Shown one piece after another: positions 9,365 through 17,677 of a stretch of DNA of 39,081 nt. Below the pieces are notes generated by a model that was not told the origin of the DNA, ran no database searches, and was given only the letters and a program-made list of their open reading frames with translations. The position numbers and the translations under genes were made by a program. The stretch is from Streptomyces sp. G44 (GTDB lineage Bacteria > Actinomycetota > Actinomycetes > Streptomycetales > Streptomycetaceae): assembly GCF_016905445.1 (NCBI RefSeq), contig NZ_JAFEXF010000054.1, positions 1 through 39,081 on the forward strand. The letters run 5' to 3'. How positions within the stretch are numbered: the first letter of the stretch is position 1; each line of letters starts with the position of its first letter.

Positions 9365-11720
9365 CTCCGCCTTCGCGACGCCCGCCGAGCGCGCGGGCCA
9401 GGAAGGGGGCGGTGCGGCTGCCCTCCGTCCGTGCCACGTCCCCCGGCGGGCCGGCCGCCACGATCCGGCCGCCCCGGTCACCGCCGCCGGGCCCGAGGTC
9501 GATGACCCAGTCGGCGCCCGCGACCACCGCCATGTCGTGCTCGACGACGACCACCGAGTTCCCGGCGTCGACGAGTTCGTGCAGGCGGCGCGTGAGCACC
9601 TCCACGTCGGCGGGGTGCAGCCCCGCCGTCGGCTCGTCGAGCAGGTACAGCGTGTGGCCGCGCCGGGCCCGCTGCAACTCGCTCGCCAGCTTGATCCGTT
9701 GGGCCTCGCCGCCCGACAGCTCCGTGGCGGGCTGCCCGAGCCGCAGATAGCCGAGGCCGACGTCGAGGAGTGTGCGCAGGCTGCGCACGACGGACGGCGT
9801 GTCCGCGAAGAACTCCGCGGCGGCCTCCACCGTCAGGTCGAGCACCTGGGCGATGTTCTTCCCGTGGTACGCCACTTCGAGCGTCGCCGGGTTGTAGCGC
9901 GCCCCCGCGCAGTCCGGGCAGGGCGCGTACGTGCTGGGCAGGAAGAGCAGCTCGACGCTGACGAACCCCTCGCCCTGGCACGTCTCGCACCGCCCGCCCG
10001 CCACGTTGAAGGAGAACCGCCCGACGCCGAAGCCCCGCTCCCGCGCCTCGTCCGTGCCCGCGAAGACCTTGCGCACGACGTCGAAGAGACCCGTGTAGGT
10101 GGCGAGGTTGGAGCGCGGCGTGCGCCCGATCGGCTTCTGGTCGACGCGGACCAGGCGGCCGGTCCCCGCGCCGTCCTCGGTGATCTCGCCGACGAGCGTG
10201 GACTTGCCCGAGCCGGAGACGCCCGTGACCGCCGTGAAGGCGCCGAGGGGGATCTCCGCCGTCATGTCGCGCAGGTTGTGCCGGGTGACGGGGCCGAGCT
10301 TCAACCAGCCCCGGGGAGCGCGCACGTCGCGTACGGGAGCGGGGTCGCGGTCGAAGAGGAAGCGGGCGGTCGCCGACTCCGGGACGCCTTCGAGCGCGGC
10401 GACCGGGCCGCTGTGCAGCACCCGGCCGCCGTGCTCGCCCGCGTGGGGGCCGACGTCGACGAGCCAGTCCGCGTGACGCACGACGTCGAGATGGTGCTCC
10501 ACGACGAAGACGGAGTTGCCCGCGGCCTTGAGCCGGTCGAGCACCGTCAACAAGGCCTCGGTGTCCGCCGGGTGCAGCCCTGCCGACGGCTCGTCCAGCA
10601 CGTACACCACCCCGAAGAGCCCCGAACGGAGCTGCGTCGCGAGCCGCAGGCGTTGCAGCTCTCCCGCCGACAGGGTGGGCGTGGCACGGTCCGGACTGAG
10701 ATAGCCGAGCCCCAGCTCGGTGACGGTCGCGATGCGGGCCAGCAGATCCGCGGTCAGCACACGCGCCGTCGGTGACATGTCCGCCGCGCCCGCCAGGACG
10801 TCCGCGAGCTCGGACAGGGGGAGCGCGGCCAGCTCGGCGATCGTCCGGCCGGCGAACGTGACCGCGAGCGCCTCGGGGCGCAGCCTGCTGCCGCCGCACG
10901 CCGGGCAGGGCGCGCTCGCCAGGAACCGTTCCGCCTTGGCGCGCAGCGTCTGGCTCTTGGAGTCCGCGAAGGTCTTCATCACATAGCGACGTGCGCTCAT
11001 GTACGTGCCCTGGTACGGGCGTTGGATGCGGCCCGCCTCGCGCACCGGGTGCACGGTCACCACCGGCTGCTCGTCCGTGAAGAGGATCCACTCGCGGTCG
11101 GCGGCGTCGAGCTCCCGCCACGGGCGGTCCACGTCGTAGCCGAGGGTGTCCAGGACGTCCCGGAGGTTCTTGCCCTGCCAGGCGCCGGGCCAGGCGGCGA
11201 TCGCGCCCTCCCGGATGGACAGCGAGGGGTCGGGGACCAGCAGCTCCTCCGTCGTCCGGTGGACACGGCCGAGGCCATGGCACTCCGGACACGCGCCGGC
11301 CGCCGTGTTCGGCGAGAAGGCGTCGGAGTCGAGCCGCTCGGCGTCCTCGGGGTAGCTGCCCGCGCGGGAGAAGAGCATCCGCAGGGAGTTGGAGAGGGTG
11401 GTCACCGTGCCGACGGAGGACCGCGAGGTCGGCGACGAGCGGCGCTGCTGGAGCGAGACGGCGGGCGGCAGGCCCGTGATCTCCCCGACCTTCGGGGCGC
11501 CCACCTGGTGAATGAGCCGCCGGGCGTACGGGGCGACGGACTCGAAGTAGCGCCGCTGCGCCTCGGCGTAGATCGTCCCGAAGGCGAGCGAGGACTTCCC
11601 GGAGCCGGAGACACCGGTGAAGACCGCGAGGACGTCGCGCGGGATGTCCACGTCGACGCCCCGGAGGTTGTGCTCCCGGGCGCCCCGGACGCGTACGAAC
11701 GGATCGTGAGGGCTGTGCAT
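9354..11720 (-). CDS. UvrA-like ABC ATPase (short, UvrA2 / drug-resistance type)
   Basis: 788 residues from the ATG at 11720 (MHSPHDPFVRVRGAREHNLR). An upstream extension to 11879 is Arg/Pro-rich and unlike the family. Two ABC halves are present. Walker A motifs are GVSGSGKSS (36-44) and GVSGSGKST; signatures are LSAGELQRLRLA and LSGGEAQRIKLA; Walker B motifs are VVYVLDEPSAGLHP and LYLLDEPTAGLHP. Zinc-type Cys pairs occur as CPECHGLGR, CPACGGSRL, CETCQGEGF and CPDCAGARY. It is about 150 residues shorter than repair UvrA, and the region after SVGTVT runs almost directly into CPECHG, so the UvrB-interaction insert seems absent. That matches UvrA2/DrrC-like proteins linked to tolerance of DNA-binding drugs. 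Cluster membership is uncertain. Confidence 0.88.
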   Translation of the reverse strand: MHSPHDPFVRVRGAREHNLRGVDVDIPRDVLAVFTGVSGSGKSSLAFGTIYAEAQRRYFESVAPYARRLIHQVGAPKVGEITGLPPAVSLQQRRSSPTSRSSVGTVTTLSNSLRMLFSRAGSYPEDAERLDSDAFSPNTAAGACPECHGLGRVHRTTEELLVPDPSLSIREGAIAAWPGAWQGKNLRDVLDTLGYDVDRPWRELDAADREWILFTDEQPVVTVHPVREAGRIQRPYQGTYMSARRYVMKTFADSKSQTLRAKAERFLASAPCPACGGSRLRPEALAVTFAGRTIAELAALPLSELADVLAGAADMSPTARVLTADLLARIATVTELGLGYLSPDRATPTLSAGELQRLRLATQLRSGLFGVVYVLDEPSAGLHPADTEALLTVLDRLKAAGNSVFVVEHHLDVVRHADWLVDVGPHAGEHGGRVLHSGPVAALEGVPESATARFLFDRDPAPVRDVRAPRGWLKLGPVTRHNLRDMTAEIPLGAFTAVTGVSGSGKSTLVGEITEDGAGTGRLVRVDQKPIGRTPRSNLATYTGLFDVVRKVFAGTDEARERGFGVGRFSFNVAGGRCETCQGEGFVSVELLFLPSTYAPCPDCAGARYNPATLEVAYHGKNIAQVLDLTVEAAAEFFADTPSVVRSLRTLLDVGLGYLRLGQPATELSGGEAQRIKLASELQRARRGHTLYLLDEPTAGLHPADVEVLTRRLHELVDAGNSVVVVEHDMAVVAGADWVIDLGPGGGDRGGRIVAAGPPGDVARTEGSRTAPFLARALGGRREGGANG

Positions 11721-11875
11721 GGGAGGGCTCCGTACGCGGCTCGGGGACAAACCCCACGATTCTAGGCGGTGGGCCGGGCTTGGGCGATCCCGCGGCTCTT
11801 GGGCCCGGCGTGGGCCGCGGGACGGCCGGGTGACGGGCGTGGGCCGCGAGGCCGGAGAGACACCCTCGCCTCGGC

Positions 11876-12584
11876 TCACGGGTGGCGTACGGTGCGCGGG
11901 CCCCGCGCGGCGGACGCGTCCGCGCAGCTTACGAGCCCCCGGGCGCCCGCGAACTCGCCGGCGAGAAGGCCGAGGACGTGCCGGACGCCCGTCTCCCCGC
12001 CCGTCGCGAGGCCCCGCAGTGACGGGCGCCGACCGGGGCGCCGCGCGCGCCGGGAGCCGGTGCCCGCGGGATGTCGGTGGCGCGGCGGCCGCCGGCAGCG
12101 CGTCCGCACTCGCGACCGCGCCGTCCAGCTGACGCCCCCGTGGTTGTAGACCACGACGGCGTCCTCCCCCCGGGGCACTCGGCGGCCGGCAGCCCCTTGA
12201 GGACCAGTGGCAGCCGCGTCCGCTCGCGCGGCGCCGCCACGGAGGACCACGTCAGGGCCGCCGAGAACGCCCCCCCCGGTGTGAACGGCCGGGGCGCACG
12301 CCTCGCCCCGGGCGGCCAGGTCGGGCGAGCGGCCGGGCTCCCGCAGCCGTTGGAGCTGGGACCAGGCCGCCGCACCGGTCGCGGTGAGCCGCTGCGACCG
12401 CCAAGGGCATGCGACCGGACGCCCCAGGAGGCTGGTCCGCGTCGTGCGACGCGATGGTGGCGCCAGCGTCGTCTCGGCGCCGCTGCCGCCGGAGACGAAC
12501 TCCCGTACATCCGTGGGCAGGACGGCGGCAGCGGCGTGCTCGACGGCGGCCGGGCAGAGCGGTACGGCCGGCTCCGGGGGGTGT
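11876..12584 (-). pseudogene. Decayed 4-hydroxymandelate oxidase (hmO remnant) downstream of hmaS
   Basis: No single frame is a credible protein, but fragments of an FMN-dependent alpha-hydroxyacid oxidase appear in family order on the minus strand across several frames. These are LPTDVREFVSGGSGAE near 12475-12525 (N-terminus), WSQLQRLREPGRSPDLAARGE near 12301-12371, LTWSSVAAPRERTRLPLVLK near 12180-12255, DAVVVYNHGG near 12135-12164, and after a one-base shift GRQLDGAVASADALPAA near 12090-12137. The last is GETGVRHVLGLLAGEF near 11890-12000. The span is about 700 bases against roughly 1,080 for an intact gene, so there are internal deletions as well as frameshifts. The catalytic Lys and the NHGGRQLD signature are still recognisable. 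It directly follows hmaS on the same strand, the expected place for hmO. No clear start codon remains. Confidence 0.78.
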
Positions 12585-13685
12585 TCAGCGCTGATGGAAC
12601 CCACGCTGCTTCGTCCGCTCCAGCTCCACGGCCTCGTAGAGCGCCTTGATGTTCGCGCTGCCGAAGGTCTCGGCGCCCTGCCGCTCGATGATCTCGAAGA
12701 ACAGCGTGCCCCGCGGATGGTCCGAGGCGGTGAAGATCTGGAAGAGCTGCCCGTCGTGGTCCTCGGCGGCCAGCACGTTCGTCGCCCGCAGGTCCCGGAG
12801 CCGCTCCGCGCTCAGGGCGACGCGCCGGCCGAGCAGGTCATAGTACGACGACGGGGTGCGCAGGAAGGAGACGCCCCGCTCGGACAGGGCGCGCACCGAG
12901 CCCACCGCGTCGCCCGTGGAGAACGCCAGGTGTTGGACGCCCGCGCCCTGATGGCTCTTGAGGAATTCGTCTATCTGCCCGCTCGCGGCCGAGGTGTCGG
13001 GTTCGAGCAGCGTCAGCGTCACCGTGCCCGACGGGCTCTGCACGGCCGTGGACTCCATCGCCTGGGCGCCGACGACGATGCGCTCCTCGAAGATCTCCCG
13101 GAAGCCGAGGGCGTCGCGGTAGTGGCCGACCGTCGGGGCGAGGTCACCCGCGTGCAGGCACACGGCGATGTGGTCGAGCTCCAGCAGGCCGGCGCCCGCC
13201 GCCGCTCCGCCGCCGCGGGCCGGTACGGGGACGTGGCCGACGGGCAGCCCCGGGCCCTCGTCCGGCTCGCGCCGGACCAGTGTGTGGACGAGGTCCCCGA
13301 AGCCGCGGACCGCCGCCGTGACGGTGGGGCCGCCGCCGTGCCGCTGCGGAGGCCGGTGCGCCGTGGCGCCCCGCGCGAGCGCCGCGCGGAAGGCGGCCTC
13401 CGGGTCAGCGGTGCGCAGCGCGATGTCGGCGACACCGTCCCCATGGGCCATCACGTACGCGGACGCGGGGTGCTCCTCCGACGTCGCCTGCGTGAGGACG
13501 AGCGTGATCCGGCCCTGCCGGAGGGTGACGCCCCGGTGGTCCGCGCCGGTGCTCGTGCCGACCACGGCGAAGGCGTAGCGGTCGGCCCAGGACGACGTCG
13601 CCGTCTCCAGGTCCTCCACATACATCTCCACGTAGTCGATCGACAGATCATCCAACGGATTTCCCGCTGCCGGCAAAGAGCTCAT
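12585..13685 (-). CDS. hmaS: 4-Hydroxymandelate synthase
   Basis: 366 residues, a non-heme Fe(II) dioxygenase of the HPPD superfamily. It converts 4-hydroxyphenylpyruvate and O2 to 4-hydroxymandelate, the first committed step of Hpg synthesis. The facial triad is in place: His172 (LDHIAV), His252 (VQHLAF) and Glu331 (FFEIIER). The N-terminal VEMYVEDLETA and C-terminal SANIKALYEAVELE segments are typical of HmaS. HmaS and HPPD are close; HmaS is preferred because of the neighbouring hmO remnant, HpgT and the Hpg-type NRPS module. GGGAGA lies 6 bases before the ATG. It is divergent from the prephenate dehydrogenase gene that would supply its precursor. Confidence 0.92.
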   Translation of the reverse strand: MSSLPAAGNPLDDLSIDYVEMYVEDLETATSSWADRYAFAVVGTSTGADHRGVTLRQGRITLVLTQATSEEHPASAYVMAHGDGVADIALRTADPEAAFRAALARGATAHRPPQRHGGGPTVTAAVRGFGDLVHTLVRREPDEGPGLPVGHVPVPARGGGAAAGAGLLELDHIAVCLHAGDLAPTVGHYRDALGFREIFEERIVVGAQAMESTAVQSPSGTVTLTLLEPDTSAASGQIDEFLKSHQGAGVQHLAFSTGDAVGSVRALSERGVSFLRTPSSYYDLLGRRVALSAERLRDLRATNVLAAEDHDGQLFQIFTASDHPRGTLFFEIIERQGAETFGSANIKALYEAVELERTKQRGFHQR

Positions 13686-13763
13686 GAATGTCTCCCGATC
13701 CGGAGAGAAAAGAGTTTTTGGGACTCTACGATCCGTGCTCGAATTCTGGCTACGCGACCGAAT

Positions 13764-13784
13764 GGACGGCGGACTTTGCCGTCC
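13764..13784. promoter_or_regulatory. Hairpin / palindrome in the hmaS - prephenate dehydrogenase divergent gap
   Basis: Perfect 7-bp arms, GGACGGC at 13764-13770 and GCCGTCC at 13778-13784, around a 7-base spacer. It lies midway between the two divergent starts and could be an operator or an RNA hairpin. Its half-sites face the opposite way to the GTCCAA-N17-TTGGAC sites, so it is not one of them. Confidence 0.35.
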
Positions 13785-13858
13785 CCGAACCGGCCGGAAT
13801 AAAGTGAGCGGCCTTTCGGACGGCGGGCGAAGGTCTTTCGAACGGGTGATGTCCAGTG

Positions 13859-15002
13859 ATGCGCACCATGACCGTCATAGGCACCGGTCTCATCGGCACC
13901 TCCGTCGCGCTCGCCGTGCGCGGACGCGGCGTGACGGTGTTCCTCTCCGACCGTGACCCCGCCACCGCGAGGACCGCCGCCGCCCTCGGCGCGGGCCTCG
14001 CGCGGGACCCGGGGGAGACCGTCGACCTGGCCGTGATCGCCGTCCCGCCCAGCCAGGTCGGCGCCGTGCTCGCCGAGGCCCAGGAGCGCGCTCTCACCCG
14101 GACCTACACCGACGTGGCGAGCGTGAAGGCGGGGCCCGAACAGGCCGCCCTGCGCCGCGCCCCCGACCCCGCCCGCTACGTCGGCGGCCACCCCCTGGCG
14201 GGCCGCGAACGGTCGGGGCCGCTGGCGGCCAGGGCCGGACTGTTCCGGGACCGCACGTGGGTGCTCACTCCCTCCCGGCTGACCTCGGACGAGGCCTTCG
14301 AGCAGGCACGGGAACTGGTCGGCCTGTGCGCGGCCGTCCCGGTGGTGATGCGCAGTCAGGACCACGACGCGGCCGTCGCCGTCACCTCCCATGTCCCGCA
14401 CCTGATGGCGAGCCTGATGGCGGCCCGGCTGACGGAAGGCCCCACCGGGCTGGCCCGTGTCGCGGGGCAGGGACTGCGCGACGCCACCCGCATCGCGGCC
14501 GGCGACTCCCGGCTGTGGGGAGACATCCTCCAGGCCAACGCCCCGGCCGTCGCGGGCGTCCTGAAGGACCTGCACGCGGACCTGTCCCGCCTCGTCCCGG
14601 CGCTGGACGCGCTGACCCGGCCGGGCGGCGCGGGACCTCGGCATGCGGACCCTGGTGGACCTGCTCGACCGGGGCATCTCGGGACTGGCCGAGATCCCCG
14701 CGGCCGGTGCCGGGCCCAAGGAGGGCGGCCGAGGAGTACGGGTGGCCGTCACCGAGAGCCCCGGAGAGCTGGCGCGGCTCCTCGCCGCCGCCACGGACCT
14801 CGGTGTCGCCGCCGAGGACGCCGCCGTCGAGACGGCCGCCCCGGGCGCCGGGTTCACCGTGCGGTTCGGCGTTCCGGCCCACAGCGCGCGCGAGCTCGCG
14901 GACGCCCTCGACGCGGGCGGCTGGACCGTCGTACGGGAGGACGACGAGCGGCTGCTGCCGGTGGGGGAGAGGCAAGCGGCGTCGGGGGTTCCCGGCGCAT
15001 GA
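13859..15002 (+). CDS. Prephenate dehydrogenase with an apparent frameshift near 14,610-14,640
   Basis: Oxidatively decarboxylates prephenate to 4-hydroxyphenylpyruvate, the HmaS substrate. The NAD(P)-binding motif is at the start (GTGLIGTSVALAVRG). The catalytic segments HPLAGRERSG and TSHVPHLMASLMAA are intact, so the enzymatic domain (about 1-255) is complete. After LSRLVPALDALTR the frame runs into Arg/Pro-rich sequence until 15406, overlapping the next gene. The expected continuation, MRTLVDLLDRGISGLAEIP through a VAVTESPGELARLL regulatory-type domain, lies in the +1 frame and ends at 15002. One extra base in the G/C-rich stretch explains this. It may be a sequencing error, a true mutation, or reinitiation at the ATG at 14643. 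Start: GTG 13856 or ATG 13859. Confidence 0.75.
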
Positions 15003-15066
15003 GGCGCCGCCCGCGACCGCCCGCGCCGGTCCCGGGTCCGTCCCGCGTCCGCCGGTGTCCCCTCAC

Positions 15067-15095
15067 GTCCAAGTGCGTGAATCGATCGGTTGGAC
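15067..15095. promoter_or_regulatory. StrR/Bbr-type operator upstream of the HmO-HpgT/dpg operon
   Basis: GTCCAA at 15067-15072, a 17-base spacer, and TTGGAC at 15090-15095. This is the GTCCAA-N17-TTGGAC palindrome described for the StrR-like activator Bbr of the balhimycin cluster. It lies 86 bases before the start of the fusion gene. An identically spaced copy precedes the NRPS. Confidence 0.78.
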
Positions 15096-15180
15096 GACGT
15101 TGTCGGCCCGTCGGGATTCGTGTGACGCTGAGCGCCGGTCGCCGTATTCCCGATAACCGCCGTACGCCTGGGGGAAATCC

Positions 15181-17613
15181 ATGGCGGAACAGATCGCCGA
15201 AGATCCCGCGCGTTCCGCGCGCCACGCTCAGGGTGCGGATTTCGCGCCGGACAATTCATCGACCCCCGACGGGCGCGCCGGCGCCGCGAACCGCGAGGCC
15301 TTCGACCGGATCGGTCTGCGACCGGGCAGGCAGGGCGGGCCGGGCACAAAGGGCCCAACGGGGGCAACGGGTACGCGGGGCGCGCGGGAAGCCGGGCCGC
15401 CCGTGACCGCCGTGAAGATCCTCGACCGCAGCTGGTCCGCGCCGCTGGTCGTCGGACCGCTGGACGCCCCGGCCCGGTCCGGCGGCGAACTCGCCGTCGT
15501 CCGGGCCGCCGCGGCGGCGGGACTGCCCGCCGTGGTGAGCGCCTTCGCCGAGCGGAGCTTCGCCGAACTCGCCTCCGCCGCCGACGTACCGCCCTGGCTG
15601 CGGACCTACGCCTTCCAGGACCGGCGCACGGCACGGCACCTCGTCGGGCGTGCCGAGGACGCCGGGTTCGGGGCGCTGCTCCTCGCGCTCGGCGACCGCG
15701 ACGGCATCCGTGCCCGGCGCGTCGCCGCCCCCGCCGACCTCGGCGCGCCAGGGCCCTTCGACGACGTACGTACGCTGCTGCGGCCCCGCGCCGACTGGTC
15801 CGAGCCGACGTGGCTGCGCGCCGCCACCGCCCTGCCACTGCTGATCGCGGGCATCCGGTGCGCCGCCGACGCGCGGCGCGCCCTGGACACCGGCGCCGAC
15901 GGCATCGTGGTCACCGACCTCGACGCGCTGCCGGAGATCACCGCGTCCGTCGCGGGCCGCTGCCCCGTCCTGCTGAGCGGCGGCGTCCGCCACGGCGCCG
16001 ACATCCTGGCCGCGCTCGCCTCCGGCGCCGACGCCGCCTTCGCCGGCCGCCCCGTCCTCGACGGACTGCGGGCGGGCGGGCGCGCGGGCGTGACGGAGGC
16101 ACTCGACGGCCTCGTCCGGGAGCTCGGCGAGGCGATGGCGTTCACCGGGACCGCCACGGTCACGGACCTCGGCCCCCACGTGATCCGCACCGGCCCCCGC
16201 CCGGCCGGCGTGGCGCCCGCCCCGGCCGCGCGGCCACTGCGCAGGGCCGAGCTGCACGCCTGCCTGTCCGACCCGGTGCTGGACACGATGACGTTCCTCA
16301 ACGAGATCACCACCCGCTACCCGGAAGCGATCTCCTTCGCGCCGGGCCGCCCGTACGACGGGTTCTTCGACAGCGAGCAGATCTTCACCCACCTGCGCCG
16401 GTACCTCGATCACCTCCAGGAGCAGGGAAGTTCGGCACAGCAGGTGCGTACCGCCATGTACCAGTACGGGCCCACCGCCGGTCAGATCCGGGAGATCATC
16501 GCCGACTCGCTGCGCGCCGACGAGAACATCGACGTACCCGCCGAATCCATCGTGGTGACCGTCGGCGCGCAGGAGGCGATGCTCCTCGTGCTGCGCGCCC
16601 TCATGACCGGGCCCGACGACGTCCTGCTCGTCTCCAGTCCCTGCTACGTCGGGATCACCGGCGCCGCCCGGCTCCTGGACGTCACGGTCACCCCCGTCGA
16701 GGAACGCGAGGACGGCGTCTCCTGCGCCGACCTGGAAGCGGCCATCAGGGCCGAGTGGGCGCGCGGACGCCGCCCCCGCGCCTTCTACGTCGTACCCGAC
16801 CACTCGAACCCCTCCGGGACCACGATGGGTGCCCGGACCCGCGCCGAACTCCTGGAACTCGCCGCCCGGCACGGCATCCTCGTCCTGGAGGACAGCCCCT
16901 ACCGCCTGGTGAGCCCCGGCCGCCCGCTGCCGACCCTGAAGTCGCTGGACCGCGCCCACACCGTCGTCCACCTGGGCTCCTTCTCCAAGACGGTGTTCCC
17001 CGGCGCCCGGGTGGGCTTCGTCGTCGCCGACCAGCCCGTGCTGCTCGACGGCACCGATCACGCGCGCCGCGCCGGCCCCGCGGCCGGCACGGGCCGCACG
17101 GCCGGCACGGGCCGCACCGGACTGCTCGCGGACGAACTCGCCAGGATCAAGAGCATGGTCACGGTCAACACGTCCTCGCTCAGCCAGGCCGCCGTGGCGG
17201 GCGCGCTGCTCGCGGCGGAGGGACGCGTCTCCGAGCTGAACACCGCGGCCGCCGCCTACTACGGCGACGCCATGCGGGCCACCCTCAGGGAACTGGACCG
17301 CAGGCTCCCGGCGGAGCGGCGCGCGGCTCTCGGCGTGCGCTGGAACGAACCCACCGGCGGCTTCTTCCTCACCGTGCGCGTGCCGTTCCGCGCCGACGAC
17401 GCCGCGCTGATCCGCTCGGCGCAGGACTTCGGCGTCATCTGGACGCCCATGACGTACTTCTCTCCCGGCGGCGGCGGGCTGCACGGAATCCGCCTGTCCA
17501 CCAGCTACCTGACGCCCGCCCAGATCACGGAGGGCACCGCACGGCTCGCGCGCTTCATCGAGGCGCGGAGCACGGCGGCACCGGACACGACCACAGGAGG
17601 GGCAGCACCGTGA
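15181..17613 (+). CDS. hpgT: Fusion of an HmO-like domain (active site eroded) and hydroxyphenylglycine aminotransferase
   Basis: 810 residues. After a low-complexity leader (1-80), residues about 81-335 follow the hydroxymandelate oxidase fold (APLVVGPLDAPARSGGELA, WLRTYAFQDR, GGVRHGADILAALASGADA, AGRPVLDGLR). However, the LPLVLKG segment reads LPLLIAG at about 218-224, so the active-site Lys is gone. The SNHGGRQLDG segment with catalytic His and Arg is deleted: GADGIVV (238-244) runs straight into TDLDALPEI. Residues about 355-800 are a class I/II PLP aminotransferase with Lys603 in GSFSKTVFPGARVGF, matching HpgT. HpgT makes Hpg from 4-hydroxybenzoylformate and, in known clusters, also Dpg. 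The dpg genes follow, so this arm probably serves both. A small GTGRTAGTGRTG insertion lies near 640. Confidence 0.88.
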   Translation: MAEQIAEDPARSARHAQGADFAPDNSSTPDGRAGAANREAFDRIGLRPGRQGGPGTKGPTGATGTRGAREAGPPVTAVKILDRSWSAPLVVGPLDAPARSGGELAVVRAAAAAGLPAVVSAFAERSFAELASAADVPPWLRTYAFQDRRTARHLVGRAEDAGFGALLLALGDRDGIRARRVAAPADLGAPGPFDDVRTLLRPRADWSEPTWLRAATALPLLIAGIRCAADARRALDTGADGIVVTDLDALPEITASVAGRCPVLLSGGVRHGADILAALASGADAAFAGRPVLDGLRAGGRAGVTEALDGLVRELGEAMAFTGTATVTDLGPHVIRTGPRPAGVAPAPAARPLRRAELHACLSDPVLDTMTFLNEITTRYPEAISFAPGRPYDGFFDSEQIFTHLRRYLDHLQEQGSSAQQVRTAMYQYGPTAGQIREIIADSLRADENIDVPAESIVVTVGAQEAMLLVLRALMTGPDDVLLVSSPCYVGITGAARLLDVTVTPVEEREDGVSCADLEAAIRAEWARGRRPRAFYVVPDHSNPSGTTMGARTRAELLELAARHGILVLEDSPYRLVSPGRPLPTLKSLDRAHTVVHLGSFSKTVFPGARVGFVVADQPVLLDGTDHARRAGPAAGTGRTAGTGRTGLLADELARIKSMVTVNTSSLSQAAVAGALLAAEGRVSELNTAAAAYYGDAMRATLRELDRRLPAERRAALGVRWNEPTGGFFLTVRVPFRADDAALIRSAQDFGVIWTPMTYFSPGGGGLHGIRLSTSYLTPAQITEGTARLARFIEARSTAAPDTTTGGAAP

Positions 17614-17677
17614 CCGCCAGCAACGCCATGCGAGCACCACGTCGCAGCAGACCACGCATGTGGGGGTGGACCTTCCG

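Noticed and set aside
14643..15406. Continuation of the prephenate dehydrogenase frame to 15406.
   Set aside because: After the frameshift it is Arg/Gly/Pro-rich, crosses the StrR-type operator and overlaps the fusion gene; the conserved C-terminal domain is in the other frame.
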